A DNA stretch of 48,438 bases from Pantanalinema sp. (GTDB lineage: Bacteria; Cyanobacteriota; Sericytochromatia; S15B-MN24; UBA4093), in the NCBI GenBank assembly GCA_036704125.1, contig DATNQI010000064.1, positions 1 to 48,438 on the forward strand, given 5' to 3'. The notes below the pieces were generated by a model. That model saw only the letters and a program-made list of their open reading frames with translations. It was not told the origin of the DNA and made no database searches. A program made the translations under genes and the position numbers. Shown here piece after piece: positions 39,585-48,438 of the stretch; the first letter of the stretch is position 1; every line of letters starts with the position of its first letter.

Positions 39585-40940
39585 TTGCGCCAGGGTCATC
39601 GCACCATCGCCCGCCTCTTGGCCCTCGTCGGGACGCTCGCGCTTTCGGGCTGCAGTCTCGGCGGCACGACCGGCCCGAGCCCCGAGGCCTTCGCTCCCCT
39701 CAGCGCCCAGCGCCATGTCGACAAGGCGGGCGCCGTCCCGTTCCTCTGGGGCGTCTCGACGGCCGGCTTCCAGTGGGAGGGGCGCGAGGAGCTGAGCCAG
39801 TGGGCCCGGTGGGACCTCGCCGGAAAGACCGAGGAGCGCCGCAAGAACGCCGCCGACGGCCTCAATCGCTACGCCGAGGACCTGGACCTCACCCGAGGGA
39901 TGGGCTGCAACGCCTTTCGGACCAGCATCGAGTGGGCGCGCATCGAGCCCCGCAAGGGCGAGTTCGACCAGGCGGCGATCGCCCATTACCGGCGAATGTT
40001 CACCGCCATGCGCGCGCGGGGCCTCACCCCCGTCGTCACCTTCATGCACTTCTCCTATCCCGCCTGGCTCGACGAGGAGGGCGGCTGGGAGAACCCCCAG
40101 GCGAGCGACGCCTACGCCCGCTTCGTGGACCGGGTGACCCGCGAGTACGCCGATCTGGTGGACTGGTACCTGACGTTCAACGAGCCGACGGTCTTCGTCG
40201 CGGGGGGCTACGTGAGCGGCCAGTGCCCCCCGGGCAAGAAGAACGACCTGGTCGGTGCGGCAATGGTCCTGAAGCACCTGGTTGCCGCCCACAACAAGGC
40301 CTACGACGTGGTGCACCGCAACGACCCGGTCGCGCGGGTCGCCTTCAACCAGTACTCGGCCTCCTGGCGCCTCTTCCCCAAGCGGGACCAGGCCGACGCG
40401 GGCGACGACTTCCTCGACGGGGTGCTCGGCACCGCCGATTCGCTGCCCAAGCTCGACTACATGGCGATCGACTACTACACCCGCCTGTCGCTGATGCCGT
40501 TCGAGCTTCCGCAGCCCTGGCTCTGGCCGGTCCACCCCCAGGGCTTCTACGACACGCTCAAGTTCTACCACCGCCTGACCGGAAAGCCGGTGCTGGTGGC
40601 CGAGAACGGCTACGCCAACGAGGACGCAAAGCCCCGCGCCGACGGCTGGAGCCGCGAGGCCTACCTGACGGCGCACGTGGAGCAGATGCAGCGGGCGGTC
40701 AAGGACGGCATCCCCGTGCTCGGCTACATCCACTGGTCGATCACCGACAACTACGAGTGGGGGTCGTACCGCCCGCGCTTCGGCCTGTTCTCGGTCGATT
40801 GCCGCAACGAGGACCAGCGCCGGATCCCGACGGAAGCAGCGAGCATCTACCGCAAGGTCATCGCCGCGGGCGGAGTCACGCGCGCCATTTCCCGGGAGGT
40901 GACCTACCCCGCGGGCTACGAGCCGCTCGTCAAGCCCTAG
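39585..40940 (+). CDS. Glycoside hydrolase family 1 (beta-glycosidase), lipoprotein
   Basis: A 451-residue retaining beta-glycosidase. The lipobox is LALSGC (Cys23), so it is anchored at the envelope, whereas most GH1 enzymes are cytosolic. The start is TTG at 39585, 5 nt after GAGGAGG. The (beta/alpha)8 core has FLWGVSTAGFQWEG, acid/base Glu200 in TFNEPT, nucleophile Glu340 in VAENGYA, and WSITDNYEWGSYRPRFGL near the end. The core is close to the usual length. The aglycone-side specificity cannot be predicted; beta-glucosidase or beta-galactosidase are common. It is monocistronic, closed by the hairpin at 40957-40990. Confidence 0.93.
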   Translation: MRQGHRTIARLLALVGTLALSGCSLGGTTGPSPEAFAPLSAQRHVDKAGAVPFLWGVSTAGFQWEGREELSQWARWDLAGKTEERRKNAADGLNRYAEDLDLTRGMGCNAFRTSIEWARIEPRKGEFDQAAIAHYRRMFTAMRARGLTPVVTFMHFSYPAWLDEEGGWENPQASDAYARFVDRVTREYADLVDWYLTFNEPTVFVAGGYVSGQCPPGKKNDLVGAAMVLKHLVAAHNKAYDVVHRNDPVARVAFNQYSASWRLFPKRDQADAGDDFLDGVLGTADSLPKLDYMAIDYYTRLSLMPFELPQPWLWPVHPQGFYDTLKFYHRLTGKPVLVAENGYANEDAKPRADGWSREAYLTAHVEQMQRAVKDGIPVLGYIHWSITDNYEWGSYRPRFGLFSVDCRNEDQRRIPTEAASIYRKVIAAGGVTRAISREVTYPAGYEPLVKP

Positions 40941-40956
40941 CCGCTCCCCCTCCCCC

Positions 40957-40990
40957 ACGGGACGGACGCCCTGACAAGCGTCCGTCCCGT
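40957..40990 (+). terminator. Hairpin terminator of the GH1 gene
   Basis: ACGGGACGGACGC (40957-40969) pairs with GCGTCCGTCCCGT (40978-40990) around an 8-nt loop and is followed by TCATGTG. A 13-bp GC-rich stem with a short T content. Confidence 0.75.
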
Positions 40991-41029
40991 TCATGTGAGC
41001 GGTGAATCGCCACCTGCGGGATCCTTCGC

Positions 41030-41035
41030 TATAAT
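41030..41035 (+). promoter_or_regulatory. -10 of the gcv operon promoter
   Basis: A perfect TATAAT lies 72 nt before the gcvT ATG. No strong -35 is seen 16-18 nt upstream. The leader is not a recognisable glycine riboswitch: the conserved tandem aptamer elements were not found and the space is too short. Confidence 0.55.
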
Positions 41036-41107
41036 GAGGTCGCGACGGCTCCGACGCGGTGCCGCCGCGCCGCTCGCGCTCCCACTCAGAAAGCCAGGTG
41101 TCGCCGA

Positions 41108-42217
<1,110 letters not shown>

Positions 42218-42223
42218 ATCGGC

Positions 42224-42257
42224 TATAATCCCGCAAGGCCGCGCGGGCTGCGCGGCC
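42224..42257 (+). promoter_or_regulatory. Internal promoter and hairpin before gcvH
   Basis: A second perfect TATAAT (42224-42229) is followed at the expected transcript start by an 8-bp hairpin GGCCGCGC/GCGCGGCC (42237-42257). It may allow separate transcription of gcvH-gcvPA-gcvPB with a structured 5' end, or the hairpin may act as a weak intra-operon attenuator. Confidence 0.5.
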
Positions 42258-42302
42258 GTCACCGCAAGGGGCTCGCCCCACTTCAGGAGGATTCATCGCA
42301 CT

Positions 42303-42680
42303 ATGATCCCGCAGGATCTCAAGTACACCAAATCCCACGAGTACGTCCGCCTCTCGGGCGACGAGGCGACCATCGGCATCACGGACTTCGCCGCCGAGCA
42401 ACTGGGCGACGTGGTCTTCGTGGAGCTGCCCGAGGTCGGCCGCGTCCTCAAGAAGGGCGAGTCCTTCGGCGTCATCGAGTCGGTCAAGGCCGTCTCGGAC
42501 CTCTACAGCCCCATCGGCGGCACCGTCGTGGCGATCAACGAGAGCCTGAACGACGAGCCCTCGGCGATCAACGAGGACGGCTACGGCGATGGCTGGATCA
42601 TCAAGCTCCAGGCCGCAAGCGAAGCGGACCTCGCCGACGCCCTCACCCCGGAGCAATACCAAGCCCTGATCGGAGCGTAA
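42303..42680 (+). CDS. gcvH: Glycine cleavage system H protein (lipoyl carrier)
   Basis: A 125-residue carrier that shuttles the methylamine group between P, T and L proteins on a lipoyl arm. The lipoylation lysine is in GVIESVKAVSDLYSP. The usual N-terminal YTKSHEYVR and GITDFAAEQLGDVVFVELP are present. The ATG is 42303; TCAGGAGG lies about 10 nt upstream. It is followed 4 nt later by gcvPA. Confidence 0.97.
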   Translation: MIPQDLKYTKSHEYVRLSGDEATIGITDFAAEQLGDVVFVELPEVGRVLKKGESFGVIESVKAVSDLYSPIGGTVVAINESLNDEPSAINEDGYGDGWIIKLQAASEADLADALTPEQYQALIGA

Positions 42681-42684
42681 ACCC

Positions 42685-44055
42685 ATGTCCTTCAGCTACC
42701 TGCCCCACACGGAGGCCGAGCGCGCCGAGATGCTCGAGGCGATCGGCGTCGCCTCGATGGACGACCTGTACCAGGGAGTCCCCGAGCGCCTGCGCGACTT
42801 CTCCCTGGAAGCCATCCCCACGGCAAAGAGCGAGCTCGAGGTCACGCGCCTCCTGACGGACCTTGCCGGGGAGAACCGGTCGGCCAATCAGTTCGCCTCC
42901 TTCCTGGGGGCAGGGGCCCAACGCCGGTTTTCGCCCTCGGCGGTGGACTGGATCCTCCACCGCTCCGAGTTCCTGACCGCCTACACCCCCTACCAGCCCG
43001 AGGTCAGCCAGGGAACCCTGCAGGTCATCTACGAGTTCCAGACCATGATCGCCCAGCTCACGGGAATGGACCTCGCCAACGCCTCGATGTACGACGGCTC
43101 GACCGCCACTCCCGAGGCGGCCTTCATGGCCATGCGGGTCACCAAGCGCAACAAGGTGGTGGTGGCCTCGAGCGTCCACCCCGAGTACCGCGAGGTCCTT
43201 TCGAGCTACGCGGTCGGCCCCGGCCTCCAGGTCGTCCAGGCCCCCTTGAGCGGCGGCTTCATCGATCGCGACAGGCTCAGGGCGCTGATGACCGACGAGG
43301 TGGCGGGCCTGATCGTCCAGGTGCCGAGCTTCTTCGGCGGGGTCGAGGAGGGCCGCGAGCTCGCCGAGATCGCGCACGCCGCGGGCGCTCTCTTCATCGT
43401 GATCGCCGACCCCACCACCCTGGGGGTGCTCGAGGCCCCCGGCGCCTACGGCGCGGACATCGTGATCGGCGAGGCCCAGGCCTTCGGCAACCCCGTCAGC
43501 TTCGGCGGCCCCTACGTGGGCTACATGGCCTGCCGCGACAAGCTCTCGCGTCAGCTGCCGGGCCGCATCGTGGGCGCGACCGTGGACTCCAGGGGCCAGC
43601 GCTGCTTCACCCTCACCCTCCAGACCCGCGAGCAGCACATCCGCCGCGAGAAGGCCACGAGCAACATCTGCTCCAACCAGGCCCTCAACGCGCTGGCGGC
43701 CACCGTCTACATGGAGGTCATGGGCAAGGAGGGGATCTTCGAGCTGGGAAACGTGTCGATCCAGCGCGCCCACGCGCTCGCCGCGGCCATCTGCGAGGTG
43801 CCCGGCTTCTCGCTGGCGCTTCCCGGGCCCTTCTTCAACGAGTTCGTGGTCAGGAGCCCGCTTCCGGTGCCGGAGCTGCTCGGCAAGCTGCGCGAGGAAG
43901 GGATCCTGGGCGGGATCGCCCTCTCGGGCTGGTACCCCGAGCTCTCGGACTGCTACCTGGTGTCGGTCAACGAGCTGAACACGCCCGCCGACCTGGATCG
44001 GTACGTCGCGACCCTCAAGGCCCTGACCGCGAGCGCGGCCGTCGGCGCCCGCTAG
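42685..44055 (+). CDS. gcvPA: Glycine dehydrogenase (decarboxylating) subunit 1
   Basis: A 456-residue subunit of the split P protein, which decarboxylates glycine with PLP and loads the aminomethyl group on GcvH. The family stretch [20 protein letters not shown] followed by [15 protein letters not shown] is intact, except that QRRF replaces the commoner YxHY. The alpha subunit lacks the PLP lysine, which is in gcvPB. Split P protein is typical of Firmicutes, thermophiles and several deep lineages rather than of gammaproteobacteria. It starts 4 nt after gcvH and ends 16 nt before gcvPB. Confidence 0.97.
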   Translation: MSFSYLPHTEAERAEMLEAIGVASMDDLYQGVPERLRDFSLEAIPTAKSELEVTRLLTDLAGENRSANQFASFLGAGAQRRFSPSAVDWILHRSEFLTAYTPYQPEVSQGTLQVIYEFQTMIAQLTGMDLANASMYDGSTATPEAAFMAMRVTKRNKVVVASSVHPEYREVLSSYAVGPGLQVVQAPLSGGFIDRDRLRALMTDEVAGLIVQVPSFFGGVEEGRELAEIAHAAGALFIVIADPTTLGVLEAPGAYGADIVIGEAQAFGNPVSFGGPYVGYMACRDKLSRQLPGRIVGATVDSRGQRCFTLTLQTREQHIRREKATSNICSNQALNALAATVYMEVMGKEGIFELGNVSIQRAHALAAAICEVPGFSLALPGPFFNEFVVRSPLPVPELLGKLREEGILGGIALSGWYPELSDCYLVSVNELNTPADLDRYVATLKALTASAAVGAR

Positions 44056-44071
44056 AATCGAAAGAGGAACC

Positions 44072-45514
44072 ATGGAAGCGCTCATCTTCGAGAAGAGCAC
44101 GACCGGCCACCGCGAGGCCAAGCTGCCCGCGGCCGGCGTCGCCGAGAAGCCCCTGTCCGAGCTCCTCCCCGCGGGCATGATCCGCAAGGAGGCCCCGGCC
44201 CTGCCCGAAGTCACCGAGCTGGACGTCATGCGGCACTTCAACCGCCTCTCGCAGCTCAACTACTCCATCGACACCAACTTCTACCCGCTCGGCTCGTGCA
44301 CGATGAAGTACAACCCCAAGGTCAACGAGCTGGCCGCGCGCCTCGACGGCTTCTCGGGCCTGCACCCCTACCAGCCCGCCGAGACGACCCAGGGCGCCCT
44401 CAAGCTGCTGCACGACCTCGAGAAGATGCTCGCCAACCTGACGGGCATGGAGCGGGTCACCCTCCAGCCCGCGGCCGGCGCCCACGGCGAGTTCACCGGC
44501 ATCCTGATGATCCGGGCCTACCACGAGGCCCGGGGCCAGCAGCGCACCAAGGTGCTCGTCCCCGACTCGGCTCACGGCACCAACCCCGCCACGGCGGCGC
44601 TGGCGGGCTACGAGGTGGTCTCGATCGCCTCCAACGACCGGGGCCTGGTGGACGTCGACGACCTAAGAGCCCACCTGGGCCCCGACGTCGCCGCGCTCAT
44701 GATGACCAACCCCAACACCCTCGGTCTCTTCGAGGAGGACATCCTCGAGATCGCCGAGCTGGTGCACGAGACCGGCGCGCTGCTCTACTACGACGGCGCC
44801 AACCTCAACGCCATCATGGGCGCCGTGCGCCCCGGCGACATGGGCTTCGACGTCATGCACCTCAACCTCCACAAGACCATGTCGACGCCCCACGGCGGCG
44901 GCGGGCCCGGGGCGGGCCCCGTGGCGGTCTCCAAGCGCCTGGTGCCCTACCTCCCCACCCCCACCGTGGAGTTCGCGGAGGGCCAGTACTTCCTGAGCTT
45001 CGATCGGCCCGAGTCCATCGGCCGGGTCCGCGCCTTCTTCGGCAACTTCGGCGTCCTGGTGCGGGCCTACACCTACATGGTGACCATGGGCCGCGACGGC
45101 CTCACCCAGGCGAGCCGGGACGCGGTCCTCAACGCCAACTACATCAAGGCCAAGCTCGAGGACCTGTTCGAGGTGCCTCACGATCAGCCCTGCATGCACG
45201 AGTTCGTGCTCTCGGGCGATCGCCAGAAGGCGAAGGGCGCCAACACCATGGCCATGGCCAAGCGCCTGATCGACTACGGCTTCCACCCGCCGACGGTCTA
45301 CTTCCCCCTCATCGTCCACGAATCGATGATGATCGAGCCGACCGAGACCGAGTCCAAGGCCACCCTCGACAAGTTCATCGCGGCCATGCGCGCGATCGCC
45401 AACGAGGTCGAGACCGAGCTCGAGGTGGTCACGGGCGCGCCCCACACCTCGCCCATCGGCAAGGTGGACGAGGTGACGGCCGCCCGCAAGCCGAACCTCT
45501 GCTGGTCGTGCTAG
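44072..45514 (+). CDS. gcvPB: Glycine dehydrogenase (decarboxylating) subunit 2
   Basis: A 480-residue PLP-carrying subunit of the split P protein. The Schiff-base lysine is in [53 protein letters not shown] and [13 protein letters not shown] are typical. AGAGGAACC precedes the ATG. It is last in the operon and closed by the 36-nt palindrome. The L protein (lpd), shared with other complexes, is not in the window. Confidence 0.97.
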   Translation: MEALIFEKSTTGHREAKLPAAGVAEKPLSELLPAGMIRKEAPALPEVTELDVMRHFNRLSQLNYSIDTNFYPLGSCTMKYNPKVNELAARLDGFSGLHPYQPAETTQGALKLLHDLEKMLANLTGMERVTLQPAAGAHGEFTGILMIRAYHEARGQQRTKVLVPDSAHGTNPATAALAGYEVVSIASNDRGLVDVDDLRAHLGPDVAALMMTNPNTLGLFEEDILEIAELVHETGALLYYDGANLNAIMGAVRPGDMGFDVMHLNLHKTMSTPHGGGGPGAGPVAVSKRLVPYLPTPTVEFAEGQYFLSFDRPESIGRVRAFFGNFGVLVRAYTYMVTMGRDGLTQASRDAVLNANYIKAKLEDLFEVPHDQPCMHEFVLSGDRQKAKGANTMAMAKRLIDYGFHPPTVYFPLIVHESMMIEPTETESKATLDKFIAAMRAIANEVETELEVVTGAPHTSPIGKVDEVTAARKPNLCWSC

Positions 45515-45531
45515 CGAACTAGCGTCGCAAT

Positions 45532-45567
45532 AAGCGGGGCAGGGAGAAGCTTCTCCCTGCCCCGCTT
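45532..45567. terminator. 36-nt perfect palindrome terminator
   Basis: AAGCGGGGCAGGGAGAAG and its exact complement CTTCTCCCTGCCCCGCTT form a perfect 36-nt palindrome between the convergent gcv operon and the cyclic-nucleotide-binding gene. It can terminate both, though both T tracts are short. Confidence 0.85.
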
Positions 45568-45580
45568 GGCGTCTTCGGGG

Positions 45581-46261
45581 CTAGCCGAACCAGCCCTTCT
45601 TGCCGATGTAGGTCGACTCCTTGCCCTGGAAGGCCCCCTTGACCGCGTCGATGACCTCGTCCTTGACCTTGGCCCGGTACAGGGCCCGCATGACGAGCTC
45701 CATCCGCTCGTTGGACTGGGAGAGGCGCTGGGCGAGGATGACCGAGAGCTTGATGCCGAACTCCGGATCCTCCTCGAAGAGGCGGCGGGCGTCCGGGAAG
45801 ACGAGGAACTTGCAGGGGGCGGTCGCCTTGACGGTCGCCGTGCGGGGCGTGCGCAACAGCGAGCCGATCTCGCCCAGGTAGGCCCCCGCGGCGAAGGACG
45901 AATCGAGGCTCGCGACCTTGTCCTCGCCCACCAGGATGTCGACGGCCCCCTCCATCAGCATGAAGAGCTCGTAGGTCAGCTCGCCCTCGCGGAAGATCGA
46001 CTGCCCCGTCCGGTACTCCCAGACCTCGGGCGGCTTGGCCGACTTGGGGCGGGCGTCGGCGATTGCCTCGGCCTGCTCGACCTCCTGGGCCTTCACGTAG
46101 GGGCTGTCCGGGACCGCCGCCTGGGCCTGCCTGGAGGCGGCCAGGCGCTGCTTCATGGCCGTGAGGGCCGATGAGACGTCGTGGGCCTCGAGCGCCGGCT
46201 CGCGGGGCTCGATGGGCTTTCGAACCTCGGATCCCGCCTCGAAGGGCAGCAGGTCACTCAC
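45581..46261 (-). CDS. Cyclic-nucleotide-binding-domain protein without HTH
   Basis: A 226-residue cytosolic protein. Residues 1-75 are a disordered or helical extension. A CAP-like cyclic nucleotide-binding fold spans about 80-190, with the phosphate-binding cassette GAYLGEIGSLLRTPRTATVK; its Glu, Arg and Thr are intact, so cAMP or cGMP binding is plausible. A C-terminal helix follows instead of a winged helix, so it is not a CRP-type transcription factor. The end YIGKKGWFG is basic-aromatic. The start is GTG at 46261, 7 nt after GGAGG. GTTAAC sites lie upstream. It may work with the MerR-type regulator 101 nt upstream on the same strand. Confidence 0.87.
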   Translation of the reverse strand: MSDLLPFEAGSEVRKPIEPREPALEAHDVSSALTAMKQRLAASRQAQAAVPDSPYVKAQEVEQAEAIADARPKSAKPPEVWEYRTGQSIFREGELTYELFMLMEGAVDILVGEDKVASLDSSFAAGAYLGEIGSLLRTPRTATVKATAPCKFLVFPDARRLFEEDPEFGIKLSVILAQRLSQSNERMELVMRALYRAKVKDEVIDAVKGAFQGKESTYIGKKGWFG

Positions 46262-46292
46262 GTTGAATCCTCCGGTGGGGCGGCGACGCCCG

Positions 46293-46308
46293 GTTAACGA
46301 CCGTTAAC
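46293..46308. promoter_or_regulatory. Pair of GTTAAC sites, 10 nt apart
   Basis: Two GTTAAC palindromes (46293-46298 and 46303-46308) lie 32-47 nt upstream of the cyclic-nucleotide-binding gene start, next to GTATAT. One helical turn apart, they resemble the TTAAC arrays at 8202 and 27171. Confidence 0.4.
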
Positions 46309-46362
46309 ATATACCCTTGGCGAAGCCAAGCTAGTCGTGAAGAAAGAGTGAAGAACGGAGAT

Positions 46363-47019
46363 TCACCCCCAGAATCGCCACCACTTCTTGCGCGGCGCGG
46401 CGCCCTGGGCCTGAATGGCGCGGGCGAGCTCGTCGAGGATCCCCTCCGCGTCGTCGTCGTGATGGGTGATCTCGGTGGCGACCGCGGCCTCCAGGTCCAG
46501 CAGGCGACGCTGGAGCTTGCGAATCATCTCGTCCTTGGTCTCGGCATCGAGGCTCGCCTCGGCGGTGCGCGCCCGGTTCTCCAGAGCATCCAGGCGAGCA
46601 GCGAGGCCCTGGGCGCCGGGGGCCTCCAGGCGCAGGGAAAGGTCCTGGTTGGTGGCAAGGAGGTGTCGGTTCTCCTGCGAGAGGCGATCCAGGGCGATGC
46701 CCTGGGCCTTGACCAGGGCCTCCAGCTCGTCTTGACGTGACACCAGGGCCTTGATCACCTCCTTGATGTCCGGCCCGAAGGTCTCGGTCTCGGCAGCGAC
46801 CATGGCGGGCCGGTTGAGGATGACCTTGATCTCCTCCAGGGGCAGGTTCTGCTGGCGATACGCCCGGATGATCTTGAGGTTGGCCAGGTCCTGGTCGGAG
46901 AGCAGGCATCGGCCCTGCTCGGTGCGCGCGAAGCTCAGCTCGAACTCTCGCTCGTAGCGACGAATCAGCGAGGCGGAGACCCCCAGCTTCTTGGCAGCCT
47001 CTGCCATCGAATAGCTCAT
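46363..47019 (-). CDS. MerR-type regulator with coiled coil and WWRFWG tail
   Basis: A 218-residue protein. The N-terminal MerR-like winged helix (about 1-72) reads YSMAEAAKKLGVSASLIRRY, then LPLEEIKVILNR. The middle and C-terminal part (about 85-185) is a long heptad-rich coiled coil (LEALVKAQGIALDRLSQENR). An acidic stretch HHDDDAEGILDELARAI precedes the tail RKKWWRFWG. No metal-binding cysteines, so it is not a classic metal sensor. A MerR fold plus long coiled coil also recalls RacA-like chromosome-anchoring proteins, and the basic-aromatic tail could touch membrane. A -10 TATAAT lies 42 nt upstream. Confidence 0.88.
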   Translation of the reverse strand: MSYSMAEAAKKLGVSASLIRRYEREFELSFARTEQGRCLLSDQDLANLKIIRAYRQQNLPLEEIKVILNRPAMVAAETETFGPDIKEVIKALVSRQDELEALVKAQGIALDRLSQENRHLLATNQDLSLRLEAPGAQGLAARLDALENRARTAEASLDAETKDEMIRKLQRRLLDLEAAVATEITHHDDDAEGILDELARAIQAQGAAPRKKWWRFWG

Positions 47020-47060
47020 CCGTCCGCTCCCTTTCTGCCGATACCGTTCGTCCGGCCTCG

Positions 47061-47066
47061 ATTATA
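47061..47066 (-). promoter_or_regulatory. -10 of the MerR-type gene promoter
   Basis: The reverse strand has a perfect TATAAT 42 nt before the ATG at 47019. The -35 position (47084-47089 region) is weak. The rest of the gap to 47243 shows no gene. Confidence 0.5.
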
Positions 47067-47243
47067 GCGTTTGGCCCCGAGGCCTGGCCACTATCCGCAC
47101 GGAACAGCGACCGAGAGATGTGAATCTTGGGTGAACTTGTTCGTCCGATTCAACCCTCGGTTGCTCGGTTGGGCCGGGGTATCGTGAACCCATCAAAAAT
47201 AAGTCATGCACGAGACCGATTCCAAGTCGCAAAGGAGAAACGA

Positions 47244-48438
47244 ATGAACGCCAAGATGCTGCTGCTGGGGATGACCGCCGCCACCGTCGCGCTCACGGCC
47301 TGCGCCGTGGCCCCCGTCCAGACCCCAGCTTCGCTGCCTGACGCGGTCCAAAGCCTCGGCCAGGATACGCAGGTTTTCGACTTCAACGCGCCCGACGGCG
47401 GTCGGATCGTCATGGACCTGGCCAACACCGCGCCCTCGAAGGGTCGCCAGGTGCAGGCCTTCAAGGAAGACGTCGCCAAGTACGAGGTCCGCATCCACCG
47501 CCTCGACAACGGGCCGCATCCCATCAGCAATACGTTCACCGTCTTCGTGAACCCCGCGAACTCCAGCTCGGCGCGCGTCTGCTTCGACCGCCTTCAGCCG
47601 GGTAGCTACGAGCTGCTCATCTTGGCGCGAGACACCGGCGGGCAGGTCGTGAACGCCAGCGGCGGGGCGGACACCTTCGGCCCCTACCACGTCACCTCCG
47701 CGACGATGCTCCTCAGGTCGGTCACCCTCCAGCTGGAGGATACCTTCGTGACGCTCCCCGGCGGCGGCATCACCGAGGCCATCAAGGCCAACTCCGGCAA
47801 CCTGGTGGCCAACGACGACGCGCTGACGAGCACCCCGACGAGCGTCGCCAACATCTCCGAGCCGGCGGGCGCGTTCGCCCCCTTGAGCAACCTCGTCGGC
47901 TTTGCCGGTGCCCTCGACGACGAGACGAGCCTGGACATGCACAACTCCGGGCTCAATGCCTCCAACAACCGCACCTACACCGCCTTTAGGACGAACCTGT
48001 CCGCCGGCGCGGGATCCGAGGAGTGGCTTGGCCCCAACAACGACATCCAGTGGGTCACGAACGACCCGCTCAATCCCCTCGGCGAGACGCTCATCGTCCG
48101 CTTCGGCAACCAAGGCGCCGTCATGAACCTCTACTTCGAGAAGATCGGGGGCGGCGCGGACCCCATCCGGCGCCTAAAGGCGATCTCGGACTTCTATCCG
48201 CTCAGTTCCAGCCCGTCGGTGTTCCGATTCGTCGATCCCGAGACGCAGGGGGCCGAAACCTTCTTCGGGACGGCCTTCCCCGCGCCGACCGGCATCGCCA
48301 CGACCCGTTACCAGTTCCTCGCGGACGACGCCCCCCCCAACCACGTGCCCACGGTCACCCTCTACCTGGACAACAGCAACGGCAGCGGCATCGTGGGCAT
48401 CACCATGCGCGATCCGTTCAACAGCGGCAAGCTGCTCC
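47244..48438 (+). CDS. Putative lipoprotein of unknown function (3' end beyond window)
   Basis: 398 complete codons are visible, then the window ends. The signal peptide is MNAKMLLLGMTAATVALTAC (Cys20). The mature part is strand-rich: a first domain (about 45-175) with YEVRIHRLDNGPHPISNTFT and FDRLQPGSYELLILARDTGG resembles Ig-like or carbohydrate-binding-like folds, followed by Asn/Ser/Thr-rich sequence (NSGLNASNNRTYTAF, YLDNSNGSGIVG). I do not recognise it. AAAGGAG lies 7 nt before the ATG. It resembles the other surface-type lipoproteins of the window in composition but not in motif. Confidence 0.8.
   Translation, partial: MNAKMLLLGMTAATVALTACAVAPVQTPASLPDAVQSLGQDTQVFDFNAPDGGRIVMDLANTAPSKGRQVQAFKEDVAKYEVRIHRLDNGPHPISNTFTVFVNPANSSSARVCFDRLQPGSYELLILARDTGGQVVNASGGADTFGPYHVTSATMLLRSVTLQLEDTFVTLPGGGITEAIKANSGNLVANDDALTSTPTSVANISEPAGAFAPLSNLVGFAGALDDETSLDMHNSGLNASNNRTYTAFRTNLSAGAGSEEWLGPNNDIQWVTNDPLNPLGETLIVRFGNQGAVMNLYFEKIGGGADPIRRLKAISDFYPLSSSPSVFRFVDPETQGAETFFGTAFPAPTGIATTRYQFLADDAPPNHVPTVTLYLDNSNGSGIVGITMRDPFNSGKLL

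Noticed and set aside
40991-41107. Glycine riboswitch before gcvT
   Set aside because: Only about 70 nt lie between the -10 and the ATG and no aptamer core is visible.

Overview
This is a high-GC bacterial chromosome segment. GTG and TTG starts are common, Shine-Dalgarno sequences are strong (AAGGAG/GAGGAGG types), and predicted lipoproteins are numerous. Core genes (EF-Tu, KtrAB, PPase, GlmU, PRPP synthase, Pth, RsgA, RlmN, RsmB, glycine cleavage) are intact and ordinary. I cannot fix the phylum by eye. A poorly sampled lineage, such as a non-photosynthetic relative of Cyanobacteriota (Sericytochromatia/Tanganyikabacteria), is only a guess. I saw no phage, insertion sequence, integrase, CRISPR array or rRNA.

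Layout. 1-0.95 kb: a tRNA-Tyr/tRNA-Thr/tuf operon on the minus strand, cut by the window edge, with a recognisable promoter. 0.9-8.2 kb: a mixed housekeeping and envelope block holding a vWA lipoprotein, a guanidinium-type SMR exporter, a NeuD-like acetyltransferase, a lipoprotein, KtrB-KtrA, inorganic pyrophosphatase and several small ORFs. 8.3-28.8 kb: an accessory region dominated by genes I cannot assign. It holds a clostripain-family lipoprotein, two members of an unnamed 'LTKGASELA' family at either side, and a regulator with two copies of a winged-helix/BTAD-like unit. It also holds two copies of a four-gene cassette of IPT/TIG and Ig-like lipoproteins with the gene order changed between copies, separated by a MagIII-like glycosylase. 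A PfpI-type protein, a tRNA-Thr and two more unassigned cytosolic-type proteins follow. 28.8-36.7 kb: the translation and cell-wall precursor operon rsmB-rlmN-rsgA-glmU-prs-pth, then a lipoprotein and trmL. 36.7-41 kb: secreted enzymes (NHL-repeat lipoprotein, subtilase, GH1 glycosidase). 41-45.6 kb: gcvT-gcvH-gcvPA-gcvPB with a 36-nt palindromic terminator. 45.6-48.4 kb: a cyclic-nucleotide-binding protein without HTH, a MerR-type regulator with a coiled coil, and a lipoprotein cut by the window end.

The best candidate for something undescribed is the duplicated surface-lipoprotein cassette (13.1-18.6 kb and 19.4-24.8 kb). Both copies are led by a short Thr-Pro-repeat/Ig-like lipoprotein and share a roughly 25-nt upstream element. 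Their large proteins share both ends but carry different central regions. The tandem-domain regulator lies 34 nt downstream of one copy. A second theme is a basic-aromatic C-terminal tail (WWRFW type) on a 68-residue protein and on the MerR-type regulator. No stretch over 300 bases lacks a gene; the longest gaps (about 200-220 bases) hold promoters, hairpins or operator-like repeats and are described individually.
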